From Tranquillimonas sp964472855 (GTDB lineage: Bacteria > Pseudomonadota > Alphaproteobacteria > Rhodobacterales > Rhodobacteraceae): a stretch of DNA of 64,000 nt. Under the pieces are notes generated by a model. That model ran no database searches. It worked only from the letters and a program-made list of their open reading frames with translations, and was not told the origin of the DNA. A program made the translations under genes and the position numbers. Position 1 is the stretch's first letter. Each line of letters starts with the position of its first letter. Where the stretch lies: contig CAYYMJ010000009.1 in the NCBI GenBank assembly GCA_964472855.1, positions 1-64,000 of the forward strand, read 5' to 3'. Below are positions 34,953-43,263 of this stretch, piece by piece.

Positions 34953-35459
34953 ATGTCCGACATCAAGGACCCTGAAAACACGCTCGTGATCGAACTGAAG
35001 GACGGCAACGTCACGATCGAGCTGCTCAACGACATCGCGCCGCTGCATTGCGCCCGGATCAAGGAACTGGCCCGCGCCGGCGCCTATGACGGCGTGGTGT
35101 TCCACCGGGTGATCGACGGCTTCATGGCCCAGACCGGCGACGTGGCCAACGGCAACCGCAACGGCGATTTCAACATCCGGCTGGCTGGCACCGGCGGCTC
35201 GGACATGCCCGACCTGGCGGCCGAGTTTTCCGGCATCCCCCACGACCGGGGCACCATCGGCGCGGCGCGCTCTGCCAACCCCAACTCGGCCAACAGCCAG
35301 TTCTTCATCAACTTCTCCGACAACCATTTCCTCAACCGCCAGTATACCGTCTACGGCCGGGTGACGTCGGGGATGGAGCATGTCGATGCCATCACCCGGG
35401 GCGAGCCGCCGGCCGAGCCCGACATGATGGTCAGCGTCAAGGTGGCCGCCGATGCGTAG
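34953..35459 (+). CDS. ppiB: cytoplasmic cyclophilin-type peptidyl-prolyl isomerase
   Basis: 168 residues with the cyclophilin core: YDGVVFHRVIDGFMAQTGD, the active-site Arg in FHRV, and NSQFFINFSDNHFLNRQYTVYG. No signal peptide. It catalyses proline cis-trans isomerisation. It overlaps the next cyclophilin gene by 8 bases, and the pair looks like an old duplication in which the second copy acquired an export signal. Confidence 0.94.
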   Translation: MSDIKDPENTLVIELKDGNVTIELLNDIAPLHCARIKELARAGAYDGVVFHRVIDGFMAQTGDVANGNRNGDFNIRLAGTGGSDMPDLAAEFSGIPHDRGTIGAARSANPNSANSQFFINFSDNHFLNRQYTVYGRVTSGMEHVDAITRGEPPAEPDMMVSVKVAADA

Positions 35460-35997
35460 CCTCGCCGCCATCGCGTGCCTTGTTGCCGGGCCGGCCTTTG
35501 CCACCGGCCTGCAGATCGATGTCTCCGGCAGCGTCGCGGGCACGATCAGCATCGATCTGTTCGAAGACGTGGCCCCCGACCATGTCGCGCGCATCACCAC
35601 GCTGGCGGCCGAGGGTGCCTATGACGGCGTGGTCTTCCACCGCGTCATCGACGGCTTCATGGCCCAGACCGGCGACGTCGAGTTCGGCCGCGCCGGGGCC
35701 GACCTGTCGCGCGCCGGCACCGGCGGCAGCGCCTATCCCGACCTCAAGGCCGAATTCTCGGATGTCGCCTATGACCGCGGCGTCATCGGCATGGCCCGGG
35801 CCCGCAGCCCCGACAGCGCCAACAGCCAGTTCTTCATCATGTTTCAGCCGGCCCCGCACCTGAACGGTCAATACACCGTCGTCGGCGCGGTCACCGACGG
35901 CATGGACATCGTTGACGCGCTCAAACGCGGCAACCCCAGAAGCGGCGCCATCGACGGCGAACATGACGTGATGGTCAAGGTCCGGGTCACCGACTAA
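35452..35997 (+). CDS. exported cyclophilin-type peptidyl-prolyl isomerase
   Basis: 181 residues. A signal peptide (MRSLAAIACLVAGPAFA) is followed by a full cyclophilin domain (YDGVVFHRVIDGFMAQTGDV, NSQFFIMFQPAPHLNGQYTV). It is likely periplasmic, assisting folding of exported proteins. It is translated with the upstream cytoplasmic paralogue through an 8-base overlap. Confidence 0.92.
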   Translation: MRSLAAIACLVAGPAFATGLQIDVSGSVAGTISIDLFEDVAPDHVARITTLAAEGAYDGVVFHRVIDGFMAQTGDVEFGRAGADLSRAGTGGSAYPDLKAEFSDVAYDRGVIGMARARSPDSANSQFFIMFQPAPHLNGQYTVVGAVTDGMDIVDALKRGNPRSGAIDGEHDVMVKVRVTD

Positions 35998-36002
35998 CCC
36001 CC

Positions 36003-36035
36003 CATCATCTTGGCATAAATATCCCCGCCGGAGGC
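36003..36035 (+). repeat. CATCATCTTGGC intergenic element, copy 4 (short form)
   Basis: It reads CATCATCTTGGCATAAATAT then CCCCGCCGGAGGC, 5 bp after the exported cyclophilin stop. It is the only copy not between convergent genes. It is followed by two near-repeats of GGCCCGCCAGGGCCGCCAC (about 36042-36060 and 36077-36093). The rest of this 227-bp gap shows nothing else recognisable. Confidence 0.8.
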
Positions 36036-36224
36036 ACCCGCGGCCCGCCAGGGCCGCCACAATTACAGCTTTCGGCCCGCCAGGGCCGCCACCAATTCGC
36101 CACTGCCAAACGCCACGCCGCGCCGCCCCCCGGCCCCACGCCGCGTCACTTGGACGTGAGGGGGGCTGTTCGGGCCGCCCCGGCACTGCCACCCTTCCTG
36201 TCATCCAAGGGAAGGGAGACCCCG

Positions 36225-37190
36225 ATGCGCGCGATCATTGCCGCACTTGCCGTCGCTGCCAGCAGCATGGCGGCCGCTGCCGAGCCGGAGTTCTGGAGCC
36301 GCGAGTGGCCGATCACCGACTTCAACATCACCACTGTGCCCAGCTGGACCGAGATCCTGTCGGGCGGGCCGCCCAAAGACGGGATCCCGGCCCTCAGCGA
36401 TCCCGATTTCTGGACCGTGGCCGAGGAAACCAAGCTTGCCCCGCGCGAGCCGGTCATCACCGTCGAAATCGACGGCGCCCAGCCCCGGGCCTATCCGGTG
36501 CGCTATCTGACATGGCATGAAATCGTCAACGACGTCATCGGCACCACCCCTGTGGCGGTCACGTTCTGCCCCTTGTGCAACTCGGGCATCGTCTTCGACC
36601 GCCGGCTCGACGGGCAGGTCTACAGCTTTGGCGTGTCGGGCAAGCTGCGAAACTCGGACATGGTCATGTATGACCACGAAACCGAAAGCTGGTGGCAGCA
36701 GGCGATCGGCGAAGGCATCGTCGGCGTGATGACCGGCCAAGAGCTGACCCAGCTGCCGGCCTGGATGGAAAGCTGGGCCGAATACACGGCCCGCAATCCC
36801 GACGGGCTGGTGATGAAACAACCCGACTGGCCGCGCAGCTATGGCCGCAATCCTTACGTCCACTATGACAGCTCGCGCCGGCCGTTCCTGTTCAATGGCG
36901 AGCTTCCGCCCCATGACGTTCCGGCGCTGGCCCGGGTGGTGCGTATCGACGACAATGCCTGGACGGTCGAGCGTGTCCGCGCCGAGGGCGGGGTCAGCGA
37001 ACTGGGCTATGACATTTCCTGGACCGAAGGCCAGGCCTCGGCGCTGGACACCGCCAATATCGGGCAGGGCAAGGAAGTTGGCACCATCCGCGTGCGCGAC
37101 GCCGCAGGCAACGACGTGCCCCACGATGTGATGTTCGCCTTTGCGTTCCACGCCTTCTTCCCCGAAGGTAACTGGATGCTGGGCAACTGA
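36225..37190 (+). CDS. DUF3179 domain-containing exported protein
   Basis: 321 residues with a signal peptide (MRAIIAALAVAASSMAAAA) and a DUF3179 domain across most of the length. The conserved CPLC in VTFCPLCNSGIVFDRRL, RNSDMVMYDHETESWWQQ and GxxxTGxxL-like elements are seen. A GAAGGGAG site precedes the ATG. The CxxC hints at a redox or metal role, but the biochemical function is unknown. A 172-bp GC-rich gap without features follows. Confidence 0.88.
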   Translation: MRAIIAALAVAASSMAAAAEPEFWSREWPITDFNITTVPSWTEILSGGPPKDGIPALSDPDFWTVAEETKLAPREPVITVEIDGAQPRAYPVRYLTWHEIVNDVIGTTPVAVTFCPLCNSGIVFDRRLDGQVYSFGVSGKLRNSDMVMYDHETESWWQQAIGEGIVGVMTGQELTQLPAWMESWAEYTARNPDGLVMKQPDWPRSYGRNPYVHYDSSRRPFLFNGELPPHDVPALARVVRIDDNAWTVERVRAEGGVSELGYDISWTEGQASALDTANIGQGKEVGTIRVRDAAGNDVPHDVMFAFAFHAFFPEGNWMLGN

Positions 37191-37362
37191 TCGGGCGCGC
37201 CGGGCCGGGGCCGGCTGCGGCGGCTGTCTGATCGGATGACCGGCCGCGCCCGGCAGCCTCCCGCTGCCGGGTGACGGGGCCCGCCGCCCGGCGATTTTCA
37301 GGCGCCCCCCCACCCACACAGGCGCCATTGACTTTGCCGCGATCCCGGCGCCCGTTTGGGCG

Positions 37363-38271
37363 ATGCCGCCGCCCAGGGACCATATCGATTCATTCGGCTT
37401 TGTGGCGCTGGTGGGCTTCAGCCTGCTGCTGGGGTTCAACCAGGTGGTGATCTCGGTGGTCAACGGCGGGTTGCAGCCGGTGTTTTCGGCCGGCCTGCGG
37501 TCGGGCGTTGCGGCGCTGCTCATCGCGGGCTGGATGCGCTATCGCGGCATCCCGGCCGCCATTCCGCGCCACGTGGTGCCATGGGCGCTGTTCATGGGGC
37601 TGGTGTTCGGGGCCGAGTTCCTGTGCCTGTTCATCGCGCTGGACCTGACCACCGTGTCACGCACCAGCGTGATCTTCTACACCATGCCGATCTGGGCGTC
37701 GCTGGGGGCGCATTTCCTGATCCCCGGCGACCGCATGACCGCGCCCAAGGCGGTGGGGCTGGTGCTGGCGCTGGCCGGGGTCAGCTGGGTCATCGCCAAT
37801 CGTCCGTCGTCGGGCGAGGCGTCGCTGGCCGGGGACGTGATCGCGCTGGCCGGCAGCTTTGGCTGGGCCGGAATAGCCCTGATCGTGCGCGGCACGCCGG
37901 TGCGCAGCGTGCCGCTGGAGACCCAGCTTTTGTGGCAACTGGCCCTGTCGGGGCCGCTCTTGCTGGTTGCGGCGCTGTTCTTCGGCCCGTTCCTGCGCGA
38001 CCTTGCCCCGCTGCACATGGCCGGAATGGCCTTTCAGATCGTGGTGGTGGCCTCGGGCGGGTATCTGCTGTGGCTGTGGCTGATGGCGCGCTATCCGCCC
38101 TCGGGCGTGGTCAGCTTCAGCTTTCTCAGCCCGGTGTTCGGCGCCGGTTTCGGCTGGCTGCTGCTGGGCGAGGATCTTGGGGCCGGCATTCTGGGGCCGC
38201 TGGCGCTGGTGGCGGCGGGGCTGTATCTGATCAACCGGCCGCCGCGCCGTCAGGTGCCGCAAAAGGTCTGA
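37363..38271 (+). CDS. EamA/DMT-family transporter
   Basis: 302 residues with ten predicted membrane helices in two EamA repeats (first ends ...TTVSRTSVIFYTMPIWASLGAHFLI; second around GYLLWLWLMARYPPSGVVSFSFLSPVFGAGFGWLLLGE). It is a drug/metabolite-type exporter or permease of unknown substrate. Its last 22 bases overlap the convergent SelO gene. Confidence 0.92.
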   Translation: MPPPRDHIDSFGFVALVGFSLLLGFNQVVISVVNGGLQPVFSAGLRSGVAALLIAGWMRYRGIPAAIPRHVVPWALFMGLVFGAEFLCLFIALDLTTVSRTSVIFYTMPIWASLGAHFLIPGDRMTAPKAVGLVLALAGVSWVIANRPSSGEASLAGDVIALAGSFGWAGIALIVRGTPVRSVPLETQLLWQLALSGPLLLVAALFFGPFLRDLAPLHMAGMAFQIVVVASGGYLLWLWLMARYPPSGVVSFSFLSPVFGAGFGWLLLGEDLGAGILGPLALVAAGLYLINRPPRRQVPQKV

Positions 38272-39674
38272 CGCACCTCTTCTTCCGCCGCTGGCGCAGC
38301 TTCGAACGCGGGGTTGGCGGCAAAGGGGTCGGCCAGCGCTGCCTGCAACCGGGCAAAGGGGCCCATATCCCCGGCGACGGCGGCGGCGATCACCTGTTCC
38401 ACGCGGTGATTGCGCGCAATGACCGCCGGATTGGCCCGCGCCATCGCCGCGTCACTGGCCGCCCGGTCCTCGCGCCCGACCCGCGCTTTCCACGCCGCGG
38501 CCCAGTCGTTGAAGGGGCCCGGATCGGCAAACTCGGCGCCGGCGCGGCCATTGGCCAGCCCGCGAAAGCAGCGGGTGAAATCGGCACCCTGATCGGCCAT
38601 CAGCCGAAGCAGTCCCGCCGCCAGCGCGTCGTCGTCGTCCTGGGCGCTGACCAGCCCCAGCTTGGCCCTGAAGACATCGGTCCAGGCCGCGGAAAACAGG
38701 GGCGAAAGCCGGTTCACGCTGTCGGTGGCCAGCGCAACCGCGCGGTCGCGATCATCGTCGATCAGCGGCAGCAGCGCGGTGGCCAACTGGGCCAGATTCC
38801 ACCCGGCGATCTGCGGCTGGCGGGCATAGGCATAGCGGCCCGCGCGGTCGATCGACGAAAACACCTTGTCAGGCGCATATCCGTCGATGAACGCACAGGG
38901 GCCATAGTCGATGGTTTCGCCGGCCACCGACATGTTGTCGGTGTTCATCACCCCGTGGACAAAGCCCAGGCCCATCCACGCCGCGATCAGCCGGGCCTGC
39001 GCGGCAACAACCCGGTCCAGCAGGCCCAGCGCGCCACCGGCATCGGGATAGTGGCGGTCGATGACATGGCCGGTCAGGGCGGTCAGCGCGTCAGTATCCT
39101 TGCGGGCCGCGAAATACTGGAAGGTGCCCACGCGGATATGGCTGGCCGCGACCCGGGTCAGCACCGCGCCGGGCAGGGCGGTTTCGCGGTAGACGGTTTC
39201 GCCGGTGGCCACGGCGGCCAGCGCCCGGGTCGTGGGCACGCCCAGGCGGTGCATGGCCTCGGACAGCAGGTATTCGCGCAGCACCGGGCCCAGCCACGCG
39301 CGCCCGTCGCCGCTGCGGCTGAAGGGGGTGGGGCCGGCGCCCTTCAGCTGGATATCACGCCGCCGCCCCTGCCGGTCGACCACCTCGCCCAGCAGAATCG
39401 CCCGCCCGTCGCCAAGCTGTGGCACCCAGCCGCCAAACTGGTGCCCGGCATAGGCCTGCGCCAGCGGCTCGGCCCCGTCGGGCAGACGATTGCCCGCCAG
39501 CATGGCCAGCCCCTCGGGTGCCGACAGCGCGTCGGGGTCAAGGCCAAGGCCAGCCGCCAGATCGCGGTTCAGCGCCAGCAACGCCGGCCGCGCCACCGGT
39601 TCGGGGCGCTGGCGGGCAAAGAAGCGGTCGGGCAGCCGGGCATAGCTGTTGTCAAAGGGCACATGCAGGGTCAT
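38250..39674 (-). CDS. selO: SelO-type protein adenylyltransferase (YdiU family)
   Basis: 474 residues, the pseudokinase-fold AMPylase. The N-terminal YAGHQFGGWVPQLGDGRAILLGE and the active-site region RDIQLKGAGPTPFSRSGDGRAWLGPVLREYLLSEAMHRLGVPTTRALAAV match SelO. The later GVMNTDNMSVAGETIDYGPCAFID is also characteristic. It transfers AMP to Ser/Thr/Tyr of target proteins, linked to redox homeostasis. No selenocysteine context was examined; the bacterial proteins generally lack it. Confidence 0.94.
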   Translation of the reverse strand: MTLHVPFDNSYARLPDRFFARQRPEPVARPALLALNRDLAAGLGLDPDALSAPEGLAMLAGNRLPDGAEPLAQAYAGHQFGGWVPQLGDGRAILLGEVVDRQGRRRDIQLKGAGPTPFSRSGDGRAWLGPVLREYLLSEAMHRLGVPTTRALAAVATGETVYRETALPGAVLTRVAASHIRVGTFQYFAARKDTDALTALTGHVIDRHYPDAGGALGLLDRVVAAQARLIAAWMGLGFVHGVMNTDNMSVAGETIDYGPCAFIDGYAPDKVFSSIDRAGRYAYARQPQIAGWNLAQLATALLPLIDDDRDRAVALATDSVNRLSPLFSAAWTDVFRAKLGLVSAQDDDDALAAGLLRLMADQGADFTRCFRGLANGRAGAEFADPGPFNDWAAAWKARVGREDRAASDAAMARANPAVIARNHRVEQVIAAAVAGDMGPFARLQAALADPFAANPAFEAAPAAEEEVRQTFCGT

Positions 39675-39713
39675 GGGCCCAATGTGGGGGTTCGGGCGGC
39701 CGGCGTCCAGCGG

Positions 39714-40163
39714 TCACAGCCGGCGCGTCATCAGCTGGTATCCGCTGCGCGCCTGAAATCCCAGGCGTCGATAAAAGGCCCGCGCCCGGTCATTGTCTTG
39801 CGCCACTTCCAGATGCAGGGCCCTGACGCCGCCCTCGGCAAGGCTGGGCACCAGCCGCTGCAAGACCTCGGTGCCGATGCCGCGCCCGCGCACGCCCTCG
39901 CGGACGAAAAGCTCGTCGACACAGGCATCAAGGCCGCCAAGTTCAAGCGACCATCCGAAGGAAATCACCACATATCCGATCGGCGCCTTGGGCGGCCCGA
40001 TCAGATAGGCGGCACCGTGGGGCAGACCCTTCAGCAGCGGCCCGAGCGCGGCCAGCCGCCAGGCCCGGTCGGTCTTGACCGCTTGCAGCGCGTGACAGGC
40101 CGCGACCATCGCTTCAAGCCGGTCGATGTCGTCGGGTCCGGCAAGGGTGACGGCGATGCTCAC
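39714..40163 (-). CDS. GNAT-family N-acetyltransferase
   Basis: 149 residues from a GTG start. GNAT motif A is ELFVREGVRGRGIGTEVLQRL and the C-terminal pattern is LHLEVAQDNDRARAFYRRLGFQ. It is probably a small-molecule or protein N-acetyltransferase; the substrate is unknown. Its GTG overlaps the nucleoside hydrolase stop (GTGA), so it is translated from the same message as the M20 dipeptidase and nucleoside hydrolase. Confidence 0.88.
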   Translation of the reverse strand: MSIAVTLAGPDDIDRLEAMVAACHALQAVKTDRAWRLAALGPLLKGLPHGAAYLIGPPKAPIGYVVISFGWSLELGGLDACVDELFVREGVRGRGIGTEVLQRLVPSLAEGGVRALHLEVAQDNDRARAFYRRLGFQARSGYQLMTRRL

Positions 40164-41104
40164 AATGGCAGGCGGGCCAGGCGCCGGGTCAGGAGGTCGA
40201 AAAAGCCGTTGGCGTCGACATCGCTGATGAAGGTTGCGTTGGCGGGGCGGTCGGTAACCCCCCACCAGTCGGCAACGGTCATGCCGCGGGTCAGGTCGCT
40301 GACGGTTTCGATCATGACGTTGACATGCCGCCCGCTGAACAGATCGGGCCGGATCATATAGGCCGTGACCGCCGGGTCGTGCAGCGGCGCGCCGGCGCTG
40401 CCGTATTTGGCGACGTCGAAGCGCTCGAAAAAATCGGTCATCTCGGCGACGGCAATGCCCACCGGGCTGCCCATGGCGCGAAAGGCCGCGTTGCGTTCCG
40501 GCGTGACCAGCGCCTTGTGGGTCACGTCCAGCGGCATCACCACAATTGGAACGCCGGATCGAAACACGATATCAGCGGCTTCCGGGTCGACGTAGATGTT
40601 GAATTCAGCCGCCGGGGTTATGTTGCCAACCTCGAAATAGGCGCCACCCATCAGCACGATCTCGGCCACGCGGCCCACGATGTCGGGGGCGCGCCGAAAG
40701 GCGCTGGCGATGTTGGTCAGCGGCCCCAGCGCGCACAGGGTGACGCTGCCGGCGGGGTGGGTGCGCAGGCTGTCGATGATGAAATCGACCCCATGGCCCG
40801 GGGCCAGAGGCATCGTCGGGTCCGCCAGCACCGGGCCGTCAAGCCCGGTCTTGCCATGCACATGCTCGGCCGTGACCAGCGGGCGCGACAGAGGCGCGTC
40901 GCACCCGGAAAACACCGGCACGTCCGGCCGCCCGGCCAGTTCGCAGACAATGCGGGCATTCTTCTGCGTCAGCGCCAGCGGCACGTTGCCCGCCACGGCG
41001 GTGATGCCCAGAACCGTGATCTCGGCGGGGCTGGCCAGCGCCAGCAAAATCGCGACCGCGTCGTCCTGCCCGGGGTCGGTGTCGATGATGACCTTGCGCG
41101 CCAT
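40160..41104 (-). CDS. inosine-uridine-type nucleoside hydrolase
   Basis: 314 residues. The calcium-binding motif DTDPGQDDA (8-16) is followed by ITAVAGN, the MGGAYFEVGNITPAAEFNIYVDPEAA segment and a C-terminal catalytic His region (PLHDPAVTAYM). It hydrolyses nucleosides to ribose and base for salvage. Its start overlaps the upstream M20 stop by one base, and its stop overlaps the GNAT start. Confidence 0.94.
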   Translation of the reverse strand: MARKVIIDTDPGQDDAVAILLALASPAEITVLGITAVAGNVPLALTQKNARIVCELAGRPDVPVFSGCDAPLSRPLVTAEHVHGKTGLDGPVLADPTMPLAPGHGVDFIIDSLRTHPAGSVTLCALGPLTNIASAFRRAPDIVGRVAEIVLMGGAYFEVGNITPAAEFNIYVDPEAADIVFRSGVPIVVMPLDVTHKALVTPERNAAFRAMGSPVGIAVAEMTDFFERFDVAKYGSAGAPLHDPAVTAYMIRPDLFSGRHVNVMIETVSDLTRGMTVADWWGVTDRPANATFISDVDANGFFDLLTRRLARLPL

Positions 41105-42474
41105 CAGCCGGCTACCGCGTCAAGGATGCGGGCCCAGCTGCGCATGCCGCGATGAAAACTGCTCATGTCATATTTCTCATTGGGGCTGTGGATTTGGTCG
41201 TCGTCCTTGCCAAACCCGATGAGCATCGAATCCATGCCCAGAATGGTCTGGAAATGTCCGGCAATGGGGATCGAGCCACCGCTGCCGATATAGGCCGCCG
41301 GGCGCGGCCATTCCTGCGACAGGGCCTGGCGCGCGGCCTCGAACGCGGGATCGTCGGTCGACATCAGGCTGGCCGGGCCGGCGCCATGGTCGTGAAACGT
41401 GACGGAACAGTCTGGGGGCAGGGCATCGCGGACCATCTGGCGGAAACTCGCCCTGATCTTTTGCGGGTCCTGCCCGCCGACAAGGCGAAAGCTGACCTTG
41501 GCGCTGGCCTTGCCGGGCAGCACCGTCTTGAAGCCGTCACCGGTATAGCCGCCCCAGATGCCGTTGATGTCGCAGGTCGGCCGCGACCACAACTGTTCCA
41601 GCATGCTGCGCCCGCGCTCGCCGGCCGGCTCTTGCAGGCCGACATTGCCCAGAAACTGTGCCGGATCAAAGTCAAGCGCGTCCCATTGCGCCTTGATTTC
41701 AGGCGGCAATTCGGAAACCCCGTCATAGAACCCCGGCACCGTGACGCGGCCGTTTTCGTCGTGCAGGCGGCCAAGGATCGCGGTCAGCGCCCGGATCGGG
41801 TTCATCGCCGCCCCGCCGAACAGGCCCGAATGCAGGTCGCGCACCGGGCCGGTCACGGTGATGTTTTCGCCGACCAGACCGCGCAGCATGGTGGTGATGG
41901 CCGGCGTGTCGTCGCTGAAAAGCGAGGTGTCGCAGATCAGCGCGATCTCGGCCCGCAGTTCGTCGGCGTTGTCCTGCAGGAACGGCACCAGCGACGGCGA
42001 GCCTGATTCTTCCTCGCCCTCGAACAGGAAGGTGATGTTGGGCAGGCTGCCGTTCACGGCCTTCCAGGCCCGGCAGGCCTCGACAAAGGTCATCAACTGG
42101 CCCTTGTCGTCCGAAGCGCCCCGGCCGCGAATGATCTGCCCCTTGGCGGTATCTTCGACGAAGGGCTGAAAGGGGTCGTGCGACCAAAGATCAAGCGGAT
42201 CAACCGGTTGCACGTCGTAGTGGCCATAAAACAGCAGGTGCCGCCCCTTGCCGCCGGTATTGCCAACCACCATCGGATGGCCGGCGGTGGGGCGCTTTTC
42301 CGCGTTGATGCCGATGCTGCGCAAATCGGCCACCAGCCAGTCGGCGGCCACCTCGCAATGTCCGGCATAGGCCGGGTCGGTCGAGATTGACGGGATCTTC
42401 AGCATCTCCATCAAACGCTCGGTGGCGTTTGCAAGGTTGTCGTCGATGTGGGAAAGAACAGCGTCGATTGTCAT
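41104..42474 (-). CDS. M20-family dipeptidase
   Basis: 456 residues. Zinc ligands are visible in YGHYDVQP (H85, D87), ASDDKGQ (D122) and FEGEEESGS (E154/E155), with the dimerisation domain inserted after residue about 200. It resembles carnosinase-like/PepV dipeptidases (M20 family metallopeptidases) acting on dipeptides in the cytoplasm. It is the first gene of the leftward M20-nucleoside hydrolase-GNAT operon, pointing to scavenging of peptides and nucleosides. Confidence 0.92.
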   Translation of the reverse strand: MTIDAVLSHIDDNLANATERLMEMLKIPSISTDPAYAGHCEVAADWLVADLRSIGINAEKRPTAGHPMVVGNTGGKGRHLLFYGHYDVQPVDPLDLWSHDPFQPFVEDTAKGQIIRGRGASDDKGQLMTFVEACRAWKAVNGSLPNITFLFEGEEESGSPSLVPFLQDNADELRAEIALICDTSLFSDDTPAITTMLRGLVGENITVTGPVRDLHSGLFGGAAMNPIRALTAILGRLHDENGRVTVPGFYDGVSELPPEIKAQWDALDFDPAQFLGNVGLQEPAGERGRSMLEQLWSRPTCDINGIWGGYTGDGFKTVLPGKASAKVSFRLVGGQDPQKIRASFRQMVRDALPPDCSVTFHDHGAGPASLMSTDDPAFEAARQALSQEWPRPAAYIGSGGSIPIAGHFQTILGMDSMLIGFGKDDDQIHSPNEKYDMSSFHRGMRSWARILDAVAG

Positions 42475-42549
42475 GAGGGCACCCTTTTCTGGCGTTGGGT
42501 GACACTAGCAAGCCGCCCGTGGCTGTCCAGCCGGGGCCGGGGAGGAAAG

Positions 42550-43134
42550 ATGAGAAAAACGGGTCTGATCATTGCCGCGCTGTGCGCCGCGGCGCCGGCG
42601 TTCGGCCAAACGGTCGATGGCGATACCGCGCGGGGCGAGCTGTTCAACCTGCGGGGCAGGTCGTTGCAGATCGTCGATCTGCCCGGCATTGGCGAGCTGG
42701 AGCGCAAGGTGCTGGATGCCGCGGCGGGGCAAGTTGTCTATTACGGCGCCGTCGCCATGGCACCGGACCAGGGCCTGCTGGCCGAAGCCACGGTGGTGGC
42801 CGGCGATTATCACAGCGCCGCCGATGCCTCGGCAGCCGCCATTCGCGCCTGCAACGGGCGCCGGTCGGGCGGGGCCGAATGCGTGGTCGCGGCGCTGGTG
42901 CTGCCGGCGCGGTACGAGACGCGCAACATCACCCTGTCGCATAACGGGACCGAGGGCTTTCGCAAGGAATACCGCAACGCCCGCGCGCCCAAGGCCATGG
43001 CCATCTCGCCCGGAACCGGCAAATGGGCGGTCAGCACCGGGGACGGGGCCGCCGACAACGCCCTGGCAAGCTGCAACCAGCAGGCCATGGTCGTCGGCGG
43101 GCAGGCGGATTGCCGGGTGGCGATTGCCGATTGA
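42550..43134 (+). CDS. exported DUF4189-like protein next to hemA
   Basis: 194 residues. A GGAGG site directly precedes the ATG, and a signal peptide (MRKTGLIIAALCAAAPAFG) is followed by about 175 residues ending in PKAMAISPGTGKWAVSTGDGAADNALASCNQQA and a Cys near the end. The C-terminal half matches the DUF4189 pattern of paired cysteines around an AI.P..G.W....G..A...AL..C core. It is not an enzyme of haem synthesis despite its position, though I recall similar upstream genes being mislabelled as 5-aminolevulinate synthase. Function unknown. Confidence 0.75.
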   Translation: MRKTGLIIAALCAAAPAFGQTVDGDTARGELFNLRGRSLQIVDLPGIGELERKVLDAAAGQVVYYGAVAMAPDQGLLAEATVVAGDYHSAADASAAAIRACNGRRSGGAECVVAALVLPARYETRNITLSHNGTEGFRKEYRNARAPKAMAISPGTGKWAVSTGDGAADNALASCNQQAMVVGGQADCRVAIAD

Positions 43135-43263
43135 CCCAGATCATGGCTGACAATTGCGGCATCGCGGCAATATGCGCCTGTTCCGCAGGCCCGGCGCTGG
43201 GTATGTAGCCTGCACCAGCCTTCGTGCTTCACATTCCCGGCCCTGCCGGCAGGAGTAAACCCG

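Noticed and set aside
36042..36093. Hidden small gene in the cyclophilin/DUF3179 gap
   Set aside because: Only two near-copies of GGCCCGCCAGGGCCGCCAC and a short intergenic element are seen, with no start, ribosome site or coding bias.
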